A stretch of DNA of 20,237 nucleotides from a virus: the IMG/VR virus record IMGVR_UViG_3300013137_000137, positions 1-20,237 of that record. One strand, 5' to 3'. Of this stretch, positions 1 to 7,815 are shown one piece after another. Each line of letters begins with the position of its first letter. Position 1 is the stretch's first letter. A model generated the notes under the pieces. It ran no database searches, was not told where the DNA came from, and was given only the letters and a program-made list of their open reading frames with translations. Position numbers and translations under genes: made by a program.

Positions 1-2808
1 AAACAACTCATTGATCAGATCAAGGAGCGTGGGATTGACGTAAGTCACGAAGAGAATACCTGGGAAGAACGGGACCGGGCAGCCGGAAAAAACCGCCACT
101 TCATTGAGCAGTTCAATGACCAGTACAAGGATCCGATGATAAAAAGTATCGAAAACCTGATCAAGCAGAAAGGTGTGACCTATGCTGAGGTATCAGCTTA
201 TCTGAAGGCTAAACACGGGATTGAGCGTAACATCCGGTTCACTGACAATAATCCACGGAAAGAGCCTGTGATTGCCTCCGGGATTCCGATTGCCCTGCAA
301 CAGGAACTCGGGTATAAAACCAACAAGGAGGCCCGTGCCAATATTTCCTATCAGCAAGTGATGGACCACTTTAACCAGGTGGTTACCTCCTTTGAATCCA
401 AGGCTGGACAACCGTTAACCGATGATCTCTGGAATAAGATCCGGTTGGCGACCTCCTTTACTGTGGACCGCTGGCACAAGGATGGTATTATCTCCACCGA
501 TCAGTGGCTCACCATGACAGGCCCTACCGGGTACCGATACTATGTACCACTCAGAGGATGGAAAGGGGAAACCGCAGAGGATGTATTTGAATACCTGGAC
601 GGACAGCTGGGCGGGGCTTTCAACCCAAACAAACGGGCCCTCGGACGTATGAGTGAATCCGATGATCCGATTCCGTACATTGTCTCGATGGGACACAGTG
701 CGGTAGTGGCCGGAGATAAGAATCGGACGAAACTTACCCTGCTGAACCTGGCTAGGACGCATAAGGATAAGATCAGCGACCTAATAAAAGTACAGTATGA
801 ATATGAGGTAAAAGATGCTCAGGGAAACTGGATCAATGTAGGCACAGAGAAACCAGAGGATTTTACTGACCTCTATAAAAATAAGATGGCCCGGATCTTC
901 AAGGATACCAGTCTCAGGGAACGTAATACTAAAGGAAATGCGGCTCAACATGAGATCCATGTATTCGAGAACGGACAGCGGTATGTTCTGCTGACCGATC
1001 CGCAAGTAGCCGCAGCCGTGAATGGTACCAATATAGTACGCTCGGATATCCTTTCCAATACCATCGGACAGTTCACCCGTTTTTGGGCCGCTCTGACCAC
1101 TAGTAAAAACCCGGCCTTCTTTATCCCGAACACCATCCGGGATGCTCGGTTCGCTTTCCGGGGTATGTGGGTAGAAAACGATGCAAAAATGGCCTTACAG
1201 TTTGTCAAGAACATGAGTAAGGCTTCGGGAGCGATCACCCGTAAATTGAACGGAAAAGCCCCGAAAAATCAGTACGACAGGATGCTCGCAGACTTCTACG
1301 CTCAGGGAGCCGCTACCGGATATGTCCAGCTTCAGAAGATTGACGATCTGAAAAGGGAGATCCGTAAGGATGTACGTCACCTGAATCAGATTGACCGCAA
1401 GGCCAACCCGATGCGCTACCTCCGGGCCCTGATCATGTTTGAGGATAAGATGACGGGCAAACTGGCTGATTGGAGTGAGACTGTTTCCAGGTTCTCCACC
1501 TATATTACCTATGTGGAAAACGGAGCCTCGAAGGCTGATGCCGCTACCCGTGCCAAGGAATCCACTGTGAACTTCGACCGCAAGGGAACCATGAGCGGGG
1601 TACTAGGAAGTATTTATGCCTTCTTTAACGCCCGTGTTCAGGGGATCATGCGTTACACGGATCTTTGGAGGGGTAACCCGAAAAAGATGGCCCTGTTTGC
1701 CGCAGCCGATCTGACCGCAGGATTCCTGGCCATGATGCTGATGAACTGGTGGTGGGGAGATGATGAGGATGAGGAAGGGACCAAGCAGTACGATAAAATG
1801 AACCCGTTCCTTCGCAGGAATTACCTGACCATCCCGATCCCTGGCACCGAGGATGCCGTCTCGATACCGAATATTCACGGATTCTCCATGTTCTACACCC
1901 TGGGTGCAACCACCTTTGATGTACTGACCGGAAGATCCTCGGGAAAACAGGCAGCCGGAGCCACCGCAGATGCGCTGTTCAATAACCTGTTCCCGATTGA
2001 TATGGGAGGGATGGTGGATAAGGACGGAAAACTGACCATACGCCCGTTTGTGCCCACCTTTGTCGTTCCGATGTATGACATTCAGAAGAACCAGGATTTT
2101 GCCGGACGGTATATCTACCGGGAACCTTTTACCAAGGAGATGGAGAAAACCGCAGCCCAAAGCCAGCTTTACAAGAAGGGCACCAATAAGGTTCTGGTGA
2201 ATATCACCGACTTTTTGTTCGAGCTCACCGGAGGAGATAAGGACCTGAATACGAACTATTACATTGGAAAAGACGGCAAACGTCATAAGGTAGCCCTGGA
2301 TATCAACCCCTCGAAGATCGAACACTATCTCGAAGGATATCTTTCTGGCAAAGGGCAGTTCTACAACCAGCTCTTTAAGACCACCCTCGAGCCCACCGTC
2401 AGTGTGGCAAGGGATATGGTCAATGGCGATCAGACCGTAAAAGAATCACTCAAGGCTGCTTATGAGGATGTGGGTACCTGGGATATTCCTATCGCCAACC
2501 GCTTCCTCCGGGGAGCCAGTCAGGATCCCGTGTTCGATGAATACCGGGCACAGAAGGAGCTGAGTGAGCAAATCCTGGGCGATCTTAAAAAGTACAAGAG
2601 TGCCGGAAGGTATCTAGAGGGAGTACAAAAAGTAGGTGTGAAAGACCGCAGGAGTGCCGAACAGGTGCGGATGATCCAGCAGAAAATTGACGATGTGGAT
2701 GAGAAACTGACCAGTGAACGGCTCTCTCCGCAAGTCCGGGAGACCCTGATGGAGCGCAAGCGTTCCCTGATGAGACAAATCAATGAGATTTCTTTTGATA
2801 CAAAATAA
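1..2808 (+). CDS. Large polyvalent protein, C-terminal part, with LPD38-like domain (5' partial)
   Basis: The frame is open from base 1, so the ATG at 136 is probably internal and the window holds only the last 935 residues of a longer protein. In window numbering, residues about 370-390 (NPAFFIPNTIRDARFAF) and 521-550 (STVNFDRKGT followed by FFNARVQGIMR) match the pattern I know from Large Polyvalent-associated Domain 38, found at the C-termini of phage polyvalent proteins. A hydrophobic segment (about 563-583) ends in WWW and an acidic DDEDEEG turn. The C-terminus (about 860-935) is charged and probably coiled coil. Polyvalent proteins are very large multidomain phage proteins thought to be packaged and delivered with the genome; the upstream domains that would show an enzymatic activity are outside the window. 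The portal gene starts 8 bases downstream, suggesting a virion or ejection role. The domain call is fairly firm, the role is inferred. Confidence 0.8.
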   Translation, partial: KQLIDQIKERGIDVSHEENTWEERDRAAGKNRHFIEQFNDQYKDPMIKSIENLIKQKGVTYAEVSAYLKAKHGIERNIRFTDNNPRKEPVIASGIPIALQQELGYKTNKEARANISYQQVMDHFNQVVTSFESKAGQPLTDDLWNKIRLATSFTVDRWHKDGIISTDQWLTMTGPTGYRYYVPLRGWKGETAEDVFEYLDGQLGGAFNPNKRALGRMSESDDPIPYIVSMGHSAVVAGDKNRTKLTLLNLARTHKDKISDLIKVQYEYEVKDAQGNWINVGTEKPEDFTDLYKNKMARIFKDTSLRERNTKGNAAQHEIHVFENGQRYVLLTDPQVAAAVNGTNIVRSDILSNTIGQFTRFWAALTTSKNPAFFIPNTIRDARFAFRGMWVENDAKMALQFVKNMSKASGAITRKLNGKAPKNQYDRMLADFYAQGAATGYVQLQKIDDLKREIRKDVRHLNQIDRKANPMRYLRALIMFEDKMTGKLADWSETVSRFSTYITYVENGASKADAATRAKESTVNFDRKGTMSGVLGSIYAFFNARVQGIMRYTDLWRGNPKKMALFAAADLTAGFLAMMLMNWWWGDDEDEEGTKQYDKMNPFLRRNYLTIPIPGTEDAVSIPNIHGFSMFYTLGATTFDVLTGRSSGKQAAGATADALFNNLFPIDMGGMVDKDGKLTIRPFVPTFVVPMYDIQKNQDFAGRYIYREPFTKEMEKTAAQSQLYKKGTNKVLVNITDFLFELTGGDKDLNTNYYIGKDGKRHKVALDINPSKIEHYLEGYLSGKGQFYNQLFKTTLEPTVSVARDMVNGDQTVKESLKAAYEDVGTWDIPIANRFLRGASQDPVFDEYRAQKELSEQILGDLKKYKSAGRYLEGVQKVGVKDRRSAEQVRMIQQKIDDVDEKLTSERLSPQVRETLMERKRSLMRQINEISFDTK

Positions 2809-2816
2809 CACACGAT

Positions 2817-4799
2817 ATGGCAACGAACTATCTTAAAAACCTACACTCAGCCAGTTACCTGGTACCTGAGAAGGCTGCCAAAAAGGCTCAGGCCAGTGTC
2901 CTGGAAAAACTGAACAGTGACTCCGATAAGAACCGGGAGAACCGGACCCTTCTTGAGATCTGTCAGATGCACTGGAATAACATGAGCGACTACCGGGACC
3001 GAAGAGCCCGTGCCAGGAATTATGAACGGGGCAAACAGTGGTATGAACTCACTGAGGATGCCAACGGGGATACCCTTACGGAAGAGGAACTGATCCTCTC
3101 TCAGGGCAGACTCCCGTTAAAACAGAACATGATCCGGCAGTTGGTCCGTAACCTGATGGGCCAGTACCGGAGTAACCCTGTGAAAAGTGTGGTGATGAGC
3201 CGCACTCGTGAGGATCAGAAACTCTCGGAGATGATGAGTAACGCCATGCAAGCCGCCAAAGATCTGAACCAGGTAACCGAACTGGATGCACAGCTCTTCC
3301 ATGAGCATATCCTCTCAGGGTTCCCGATCCAGAAGGTAGGATTTAAACACTGGAAAACCCTGAACCGGAGCGACCTGTTATTACAGAATATCAACCCGTC
3401 CAGACTTTTCTACAATACCGACATGGCTGACCTCCGGGGATTCGACATGAACCTGATCGGGGAGATTGTGGATACCGATATCGAGTATCTGATCAGTCAG
3501 TTTGCTAAGACCCAGGCTGATGAGGAGTGGCTAAAAAACGAGTATGCGATCCGCAGACAGTTCAATCTCTCACAACCCGAGGGCATGAGCGCAGATTATG
3601 TGGACGGTATGGACTTTTATACCGCACCAGAAGGCAAGTGCCGGATCTTTGAGATATGGTACTTGCAAGGGGAATGGAGACTCTATGCCCATGATTACGC
3701 AACTGGTGAATATCGGTTTTACCCACTGGAACAGGAGGAACTTCTTAGGATTGAGAATGACAACCGTATCCTTCAGGCTGCTCAGTACGGAATCCTCCCG
3801 GAGGAAGTACCACAGATCGAGATGGAAAAGAAATACGAGCAAGTGTGGTACGTCAAGATCCTGACTCCATCGGGTAAATGTTTGTACGAAGGGGAGACTC
3901 CGTATGAACACGAGGAACATCCCTACACGATCAGCCTCTATCCGTTCATTGACGGGGAAGTATGGGGACTGGTAGAGGATATCATTGATCAGCAACGGCA
4001 GATCAACCGCCTGTTCTCGATGCTTGACTATATCATGGGAACGGATGCTAAAAATACCCTGGTGGTAGCCGAAGAGGCTATCGGGGATATGAATATCGAG
4101 GAATACGCAGAGAATTACGTCAAAGTAGGCGGAATCATCACCTACCGTTCCAAGAGCGGAGTACCCCCACCCTCGATCCTGTCCTCCAACAGCCGGAGTA
4201 TTACTGCCAGTGAGATTCTGGGCCTTCAGATGCACCTGATTAACCAACTTACAGGGCTCAACCCGGCCATTCAAGGTCAGAGTGCTCCTTCGGGCAAGGC
4301 TGCTAGTTTGTATGCCCTCGAGTCTCAGAACTCCGCTATTAACATCCGGGATATCATGGATTCGTTCTCCTCCTTTATGAAGAACCGGGACATGAAGATC
4401 CTAAAAGTGATCAAGCAGTTTTACAATGAACGGATTTACCTGGCTACCTCCGGAAAGAGTTATGCCGAAGAGGCCAAGGTGTACGACCCGATGGCCGTCA
4501 AGGATATGGAATTTACGAGCAGTATCGCACAAGGGATGGATACCCCGGTGTACCGTCAAATGGTGGATGAAACCCTGATGAATTTGTTCCAGGCTCAGGC
4601 CATTGACGTTATGACCTTACTCGAGAACTCTTCCCTGCCACAGGCTGATAAGATTATCGAAGGGATCAAGCGCAGACAGACCGAACTTCAGGAGCAAGCC
4701 GGACAGTCCGGGATGATGCCACCCGAGGCCATGCAGGAAGCCGGGATGCAGACCGGAGGCCCTCAGCCGCAAAACAGATTTTCTCCACCTCAAGAGTAG
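2817..4799 (+). CDS. Portal protein
   Basis: This 660-residue protein forms, by family, the dodecameric ring at the capsid vertex through which DNA is packaged and ejected and to which the tail attaches. The sequence shows the usual portal layout. An N-terminal helical, charged region is followed by RLPLKQNMIRQLVRNLMGQY near residue 100. A wing/clip region around 190-350 contains the segment NPSRLFYNTD. A conserved stem-region segment, GEVWGLVEDIIDQQRQINRL, lies near residues 380-400 and is typical of P22-like and gut-phage portals. The last 35 or so residues are Met/Gln/Pro/Gly-rich and likely disordered or barrel-forming. It follows the polyvalent gene by 8 bases, and the leader (cacacgat) has no Shine-Dalgarno motif, as is common in Bacteroidota. 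It is separated from terminase by an 11-kb inverted block, which is an unusual position. Confidence 0.9.
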   Translation: MATNYLKNLHSASYLVPEKAAKKAQASVLEKLNSDSDKNRENRTLLEICQMHWNNMSDYRDRRARARNYERGKQWYELTEDANGDTLTEEELILSQGRLPLKQNMIRQLVRNLMGQYRSNPVKSVVMSRTREDQKLSEMMSNAMQAAKDLNQVTELDAQLFHEHILSGFPIQKVGFKHWKTLNRSDLLLQNINPSRLFYNTDMADLRGFDMNLIGEIVDTDIEYLISQFAKTQADEEWLKNEYAIRRQFNLSQPEGMSADYVDGMDFYTAPEGKCRIFEIWYLQGEWRLYAHDYATGEYRFYPLEQEELLRIENDNRILQAAQYGILPEEVPQIEMEKKYEQVWYVKILTPSGKCLYEGETPYEHEEHPYTISLYPFIDGEVWGLVEDIIDQQRQINRLFSMLDYIMGTDAKNTLVVAEEAIGDMNIEEYAENYVKVGGIITYRSKSGVPPPSILSSNSRSITASEILGLQMHLINQLTGLNPAIQGQSAPSGKAASLYALESQNSAINIRDIMDSFSSFMKNRDMKILKVIKQFYNERIYLATSGKSYAEEAKVYDPMAVKDMEFTSSIAQGMDTPVYRQMVDETLMNLFQAQAIDVMTLLENSSLPQADKIIEGIKRRQTELQEQAGQSGMMPPEAMQEAGMQTGGPQPQNRFSPPQE

Positions 4800-4828
4800 G
4801 TGTTTTTCATAGTGTTTTGGTTAAGCAG

Positions 4829-4858
4829 AAAGCCCGGAGTCAACCGGGCTTTTGTGTA
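4829..4858. terminator. Bidirectional intrinsic terminator between convergent operons
   Basis: A nine-pair stem AAAGCCCGG / CCGGGCTTT (4829-4837 and 4844-4852) closes a six-base loop. On the plus strand it is followed by a short T-rich run (TTTGTG), and on the minus strand by TTTCTGCTT. It lies between the portal stop (plus, 4799) and the epimerase stop (minus, 4898), exactly where two converging transcripts need ending. The T tracts are short on both sides, so efficiency may be moderate. A weaker 5-bp hairpin (AGGTT/AACCT) overlaps the epimerase stop. Confidence 0.75.
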
Positions 4859-4897
4859 AGGTGAAAAGGTAATAAAATGTAAAATCAGGAGGTTGAA

Positions 4898-6001
4898 TTA
4901 ACCTAATAATACCCCTGCAAGTCTTTTAACAATCTTTTCCGATGCCTTCCCATCACCGTGTTGATACTGCATTGAATTAAGCGAGTTTCCTTTATTAACA
5001 AACTCATTCAATTTGGCCCATCCGTTTAAGATAGAGAGCCCCGTCTTATCCATAAGTTTCCGGACAGACCATTCACAGGAAGTCCGAAGGGCGATCACGG
5101 GTTTTTCAGCCCAGGTTCCCTCCCGGACCAATCCTCCGGAATCACTCATCACTCCGATACAGTTTTGAACGAGCCATAAGCTCTCGAGATAAGAGACAGG
5201 TTTAATGGGAATCACATCATTGGCCATGCAGAGGGTTTTGATCCGGGCCAGATCAAACCTTGGGTGAACGGGCCAGACAGCCGGGAGTCCGATAAAGTCA
5301 ATCGCCTTTAATACCTCCCGGATAAACTCATCCGTCACATCCGCCCGGTGCAGGGTCAGATAGATAAATTTCTCCGTAGGCCCCACTCCTTCCAGTTCCT
5401 TGGGTACTCTGGCCTGGTCCTTAAACATCAGGAAGGTGTCCAATAGGATATCGCACCCAAACACAGTCTTGGGTGAATAATTAACAGAGGATATCCTTTC
5501 TGAATATATTCCAACTCCCGTATCATAAGTATATGAGGACTGGTATTCCAGGTTTTGTGTGGCTGCAAAATGATGTTCAGCGATCTCGTCCACCAGGATC
5601 CGGTTCATCTCCTCCGGTTGGCTCCGGTCAAAACTCCGGCAATAGGCCTCGATATGGCCCACCGGAATATTGAGTTTCATGGCTGACAATGCCCCTGCCA
5701 GCGTAGAATCCGTGTCCCCTACCACCAATACCAGATCCGGGGAGAGGTTGAGCAGTTCATCCGTGATCCGGAGAATCATTGAAGAGAGCCGAGCCCTGTT
5801 ATCCGGAGGGCAACTCAGTGTCCGAATTTCCGGGAGGTTCAGTTCCCGGATCAGGTCCTCATCCATCTCCTTGGAGTAGTGTTGTCCGGTATTGATCAGG
5901 GTGTACCGGATCTGGTCACTTACTTTGTTGAGCTCCTTGCAGAGCGGGGCCAGTTTAATGACTTGTGGCCTGGTCCCGAAAATGATGGCGATATGTTTCA
6001 T
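4898..6001 (-). CDS. UDP-N-acetylglucosamine 2-epimerase (non-hydrolysing), divergent
   Basis: By family this 367-residue enzyme interconverts UDP-GlcNAc and UDP-ManNAc (WecB/MnaA family), the entry step to ManNAc-derived sugars, in the cytoplasm. Seen in the sequence: the N-terminal motif FGTRPQVIKLAP (residues 8-19; GTRPE in most members), TGQHYSKEM (38-46), GDTDSTLAG with Asp96 (95-103), HIEAYCRSFDRSQPEEMNR (116-134) carrying Glu118 and Glu131, LTLHRADV with His218, and a C-terminal SDSGGLVREG nucleotide-binding loop. These match the catalytic Asp/Glu/Glu/His set of WecB. The usual EAGLRS is EAYCRS here, so fine specificity could differ; UDP-N-acetylated uronic acid epimerases (WbpI/WlbD-type) belong to the same family and are an alternative. 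Its ATG overlaps the stop of the upstream 75-residue ORF (ATGA), and it is the last gene of the minus operon, followed by a terminator. Confidence 0.88.
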   Translation of the reverse strand: MKHIAIIFGTRPQVIKLAPLCKELNKVSDQIRYTLINTGQHYSKEMDEDLIRELNLPEIRTLSCPPDNRARLSSMILRITDELLNLSPDLVLVVGDTDSTLAGALSAMKLNIPVGHIEAYCRSFDRSQPEEMNRILVDEIAEHHFAATQNLEYQSSYTYDTGVGIYSERISSVNYSPKTVFGCDILLDTFLMFKDQARVPKELEGVGPTEKFIYLTLHRADVTDEFIREVLKAIDFIGLPAVWPVHPRFDLARIKTLCMANDVIPIKPVSYLESLWLVQNCIGVMSDSGGLVREGTWAEKPVIALRTSCEWSVRKLMDKTGLSILNGWAKLNEFVNKGNSLNSMQYQHGDGKASEKIVKRLAGVLLG

Positions 6002-6225
6002 TGTATCTGATTTAAATAGTCCTCAAAACTTTGCTCCGGATCATGGTTAAAGTGAACCATCCGGGCGTTATACTTGGCTGCTATCCAGGTTTCCCTCATT
6101 AACCGGATCACCTCCGAATTTCTCAATAGGGTGTTTCTCCGGCTCTTCCTTGAGAACAGGGGAATCTTCAGCAGACTCAATCCCTTTTCGTAACTTTTTC
6201 TCACACGCTCTGTCATATCGTTCAA
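5998..6225 (-). CDS. Small protein of unknown function overlapping the zincin-like gene
   Basis: A 75-residue ORF whose first 158 bases overlap, out of frame, the 3' end of the upstream zincin-like gene. The N-terminal half is strongly basic (RKSYEKG, SRKSRRN). The C-terminal half, coded by unique sequence, looks like a normal folded protein (ETWIAAKYNARMVHFNHDPE, acidic at the end). Its TGA overlaps the epimerase ATG by four bases (ATGA), the junction type used throughout this operon, which supports translation up to this point. The ATG at 6225 gives the long overlap. No good later start exists except Met43, which would leave about 33 residues. Alternatively, this segment could be reached by frameshifting from the upstream gene. 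No family recognised. Confidence 0.55.
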   Translation of the reverse strand: MNDMTERVRKSYEKGLSLLKIPLFSRKSRRNTLLRNSEVIRLMRETWIAAKYNARMVHFNHDPEQSFEDYLNQIQ

Positions 6226-6580
6226 TAGATTTATAGACTAATCGTACTAAATGACCCACCAGGTAGGCTTGCGCCTCATTATTCTCAGCGTTCATTTCTA
6301 CCCCGGCATCCGAGAGGATCTTCCAGGAGGCATGAACAGCCTCATGGGCTACCTCATCCGGATCTGAATCCGGGCAGACATGAATCAGGGTGAAATAGGA
6401 GATCGAAGTATCCTCGTCGAAAATGTTCAGAAAGAACGCACTAGCCCCAGCTACCTGAGAGGAAAAAGAGATTTTCAGATATTTCTCAATCTTCTTATAT
6501 CCATCCTCTCCCTCATCCGATACCACTATCATCAGGTTCCGGCCATAAGGCTCAATCGTATGCCATTTCTTTTGAATCAT
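6068..6580 (-). CDS. Putative zincin-like metalloprotein (HEAVH motif)
   Basis: A 170-residue protein with the HExxH motif HEAVH at residues 79-83 and a downstream acidic segment NEAQAYLVGH (101-110). Glu102 sits where a third zinc ligand would be in a gluzincin-like fold. The preceding part (about 10-78) reads as alternating beta strands, including YFTLIHVCPDSDP. The C-terminal 45 residues are charged, Pro/Glu-rich and probably disordered, and coincide with the out-of-frame overlap with the next ORF. I associate proteins with HEAVHA plus a downstream EAxAYLVG with the structural regions of Bacteroidota phages, without knowing a substrate. Its ATG overlaps the stop of the 122-residue gene (ATGA). 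Peptidase activity is inferred from the motif alone; an inactive or structural zinc protein is possible. Confidence 0.7.
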   Translation of the reverse strand: MIQKKWHTIEPYGRNLMIVVSDEGEDGYKKIEKYLKISFSSQVAGASAFFLNIFDEDTSISYFTLIHVCPDSDPDEVAHEAVHASWKILSDAGVEMNAENNEAQAYLVGHLVRLVYKSIERYDRACEKKLRKGIESAEDSPVLKEEPEKHPIEKFGGDPVNEGNLDSSQV

Positions 6581-6945
6581 TTCTCCCCTCCGTATCCAAA
6601 GTGATCCCTGAGTAGTTGCAGATTATACAACTCATTCCCGTACTCGAGAAAGTATGCCAGGTAGTGTTTTAATTCCGGGTAGAGTTCCAGTTTCTTAATC
6701 AGTCGGTTGGCTGCCTGACGAGGCGAGATAAAGTCCGGGATCAGGGTGTTGGCCAGTGAGTACCATTTCTTCTCTTCCTCTAGGATCAGGTTCATAAAGT
6801 CTGCACTGACTCCCGGTCCCTGTCCGCTCTCATAGTAGTTGAAGGACCGTACCCCGTGAGGCATCAGGTGTTCCTTGAACCGTTGCACCCCGCCATAATG
6901 GGAGATACTCTTGACAATCCGTTTATAGAGCTGGTTTTTGTTCAT
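6577..6945 (-). CDS. Conserved-looking phage protein of unknown function
   Basis: A 122-residue, mostly helical, slightly basic soluble protein that I do not recognise. The N-terminus (NKNQLYKRIVKSISHYGGV) suggests a helix-turn element. Residues about 30-50 hold a glycine-rich turn (YYESGQGPGVSADF). The C-terminal half is amphipathic helices ending in a GYGGEK tail. No signal peptide, membrane segment or metal motif is visible. It has four-base ATGA overlaps at both ends, with the Stealth-like gene upstream and the zincin-like gene downstream, which strongly supports expression as part of the operon. No function can be assigned. Confidence 0.7.
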   Translation of the reverse strand: MNKNQLYKRIVKSISHYGGVQRFKEHLMPHGVRSFNYYESGQGPGVSADFMNLILEEEKKWYSLANTLIPDFISPRQAANRLIKKLELYPELKHYLAYFLEYGNELYNLQLLRDHFGYGGEK

Positions 6946-7670
6946 GCCAGTAAGGTTTTCAGATATTTCTTTAAATCCTCGGTGTATCCCTTGTTGTCAT
7001 AGTTCAGAAACAGGTGTCCTGGGATATACTTCTCAATCCAACTTTTGATATGAGGTTCATACAGCCCAATTTTGACAGTCGGATTCTCGGCCAAGGTTTC
7101 ATACGGGGCCAAAAAGAAACGGTTGAAATAGAGGGTAGGAATCATCCGTGGCTGAGTTAACAGGTGAAACTCGTCCAACAGGATCCTCATGTTCTCCTTA
7201 TTGAATACCCTCGGTAGGTGGGTCTCGTAATTCCATAACGCAAGTTTGCGGCTTTTAAGGTCGTTAATTGTTGCATTGAATACCGTGGTCCACTGGGAAG
7301 AGGGTTTGCGTTTGCCGTTCCAGTAGGTACTGGGATCACTGATGTGGTCCTGGGCCCGAACTACCGAGAAATCATCAAAGGTTGCTTTCCTCAGCAGGAT
7401 GATATCATCGTACATATACACAAAGTCCTCGGAAATCTCCTTGTAATTACAGATCAGCTCGAGTTTGCGTGAGGCATCCAGGGCCTTGGGGAAACGGTTG
7501 TCCGTTACCCTGTTAGCCGGGATATGCCGGACTCCGGGTATCCTGGGATTATCCCCTACCACAAAGATCCGGTGCTCTCCCTGAAAGAATTTTCGGAGAC
7601 TACGGACACTGGATTCTATCTCCCCTCCCATGATCCCCATCCGGGAATAGACAAATACGAAGTCAATCAT
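6942..7670 (-). CDS. Stealth-like glycosyl- or sugar-phosphate transferase
   Basis: About 242 residues from the ATG at 7670. A GTG one codon earlier at 7673 is also possible, but the ATG fits better. The protein begins IDFVFVYSRMG and contains FVYMYDDIILL (about 84-94), an aromatic-hydrophobic stretch with Asp-Asp at 89-90. This resembles the conserved YxNDDxF-type segment of Stealth family proteins (capsular hexose-1-phosphate transferases) and the DxD region of GT-A transferases. Later His and Trp-rich motifs (THLPRVFNKENM, HIKSWIEKYIPGH) also fit a sugar-transferring enzyme. It lies between a GT4 gene and small ORFs in the glycan cassette. The start overlaps the 50-residue upstream ORF by 8 bases, and the end overlaps the next gene with ATGA. 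The family link is distant, and donor and acceptor are unknown. Confidence 0.6.
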   Translation of the reverse strand: MIDFVFVYSRMGIMGGEIESSVRSLRKFFQGEHRIFVVGDNPRIPGVRHIPANRVTDNRFPKALDASRKLELICNYKEISEDFVYMYDDIILLRKATFDDFSVVRAQDHISDPSTYWNGKRKPSSQWTTVFNATINDLKSRKLALWNYETHLPRVFNKENMRILLDEFHLLTQPRMIPTLYFNRFFLAPYETLAENPTVKIGLYEPHIKSWIEKYIPGHLFLNYDNKGYTEDLKKYLKTLLA

Positions 7671-7815
7671 CACAACAGGCTCCTAAATCTTTGATATACT
7701 GAGCAAATCCCCACAAAGGCAAATGTCCGTTGTGGAAATAGAATCTGAGCCGGGTTTTCTTGGACAGCCGCCCAATCACCTTGATCACGCAGCAGGGGAT
7801 GAGGGTTTTTTTCAT
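7663..7815 (-). CDS. Small 50-residue cysteine-containing protein
   Basis: This ORF fills the otherwise empty 138-base space between the GT4 and Stealth-like genes. Its ATG (7815-7813) forms an ATGA overlap with the GT4 stop, and its TGA (7665-7663) lies just inside the start of the next gene, so it is a coupled link in the operon. The product is basic in the first half (RLSKKTRLR) and has two Cys pairs, CC at residues 8-9 and 47-48, as well as an aromatic/His patch (FYFHNGHLPLWGF). The spacing does not make an obvious zinc finger. No family recognised. Support comes from gene packing, not homology. Confidence 0.55.
   Translation of the reverse strand: MKKTLIPCCVIKVIGRLSKKTRLRFYFHNGHLPLWGFAQYIKDLGACCDD

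Noticed and set aside
1603-2325. Long antisense open frame (240 codons) opposite the polyvalent gene
   Set aside because: It lies wholly inside a well-supported gene on the other strand, has no recognisable domain or leader, and reads as low-complexity shadow translation.
3570-4274. 234-codon antisense open frame opposite the portal gene
   Set aside because: It is fully covered by the portal coding sequence, with no motif or start signal of its own.
4888-4906. Small hairpin AGGTT/AACCT at the epimerase stop as a second terminator
   Set aside because: Only five pairs and no direct T run after the stem on the minus strand; the stronger hairpin at 4829-4852 explains termination.
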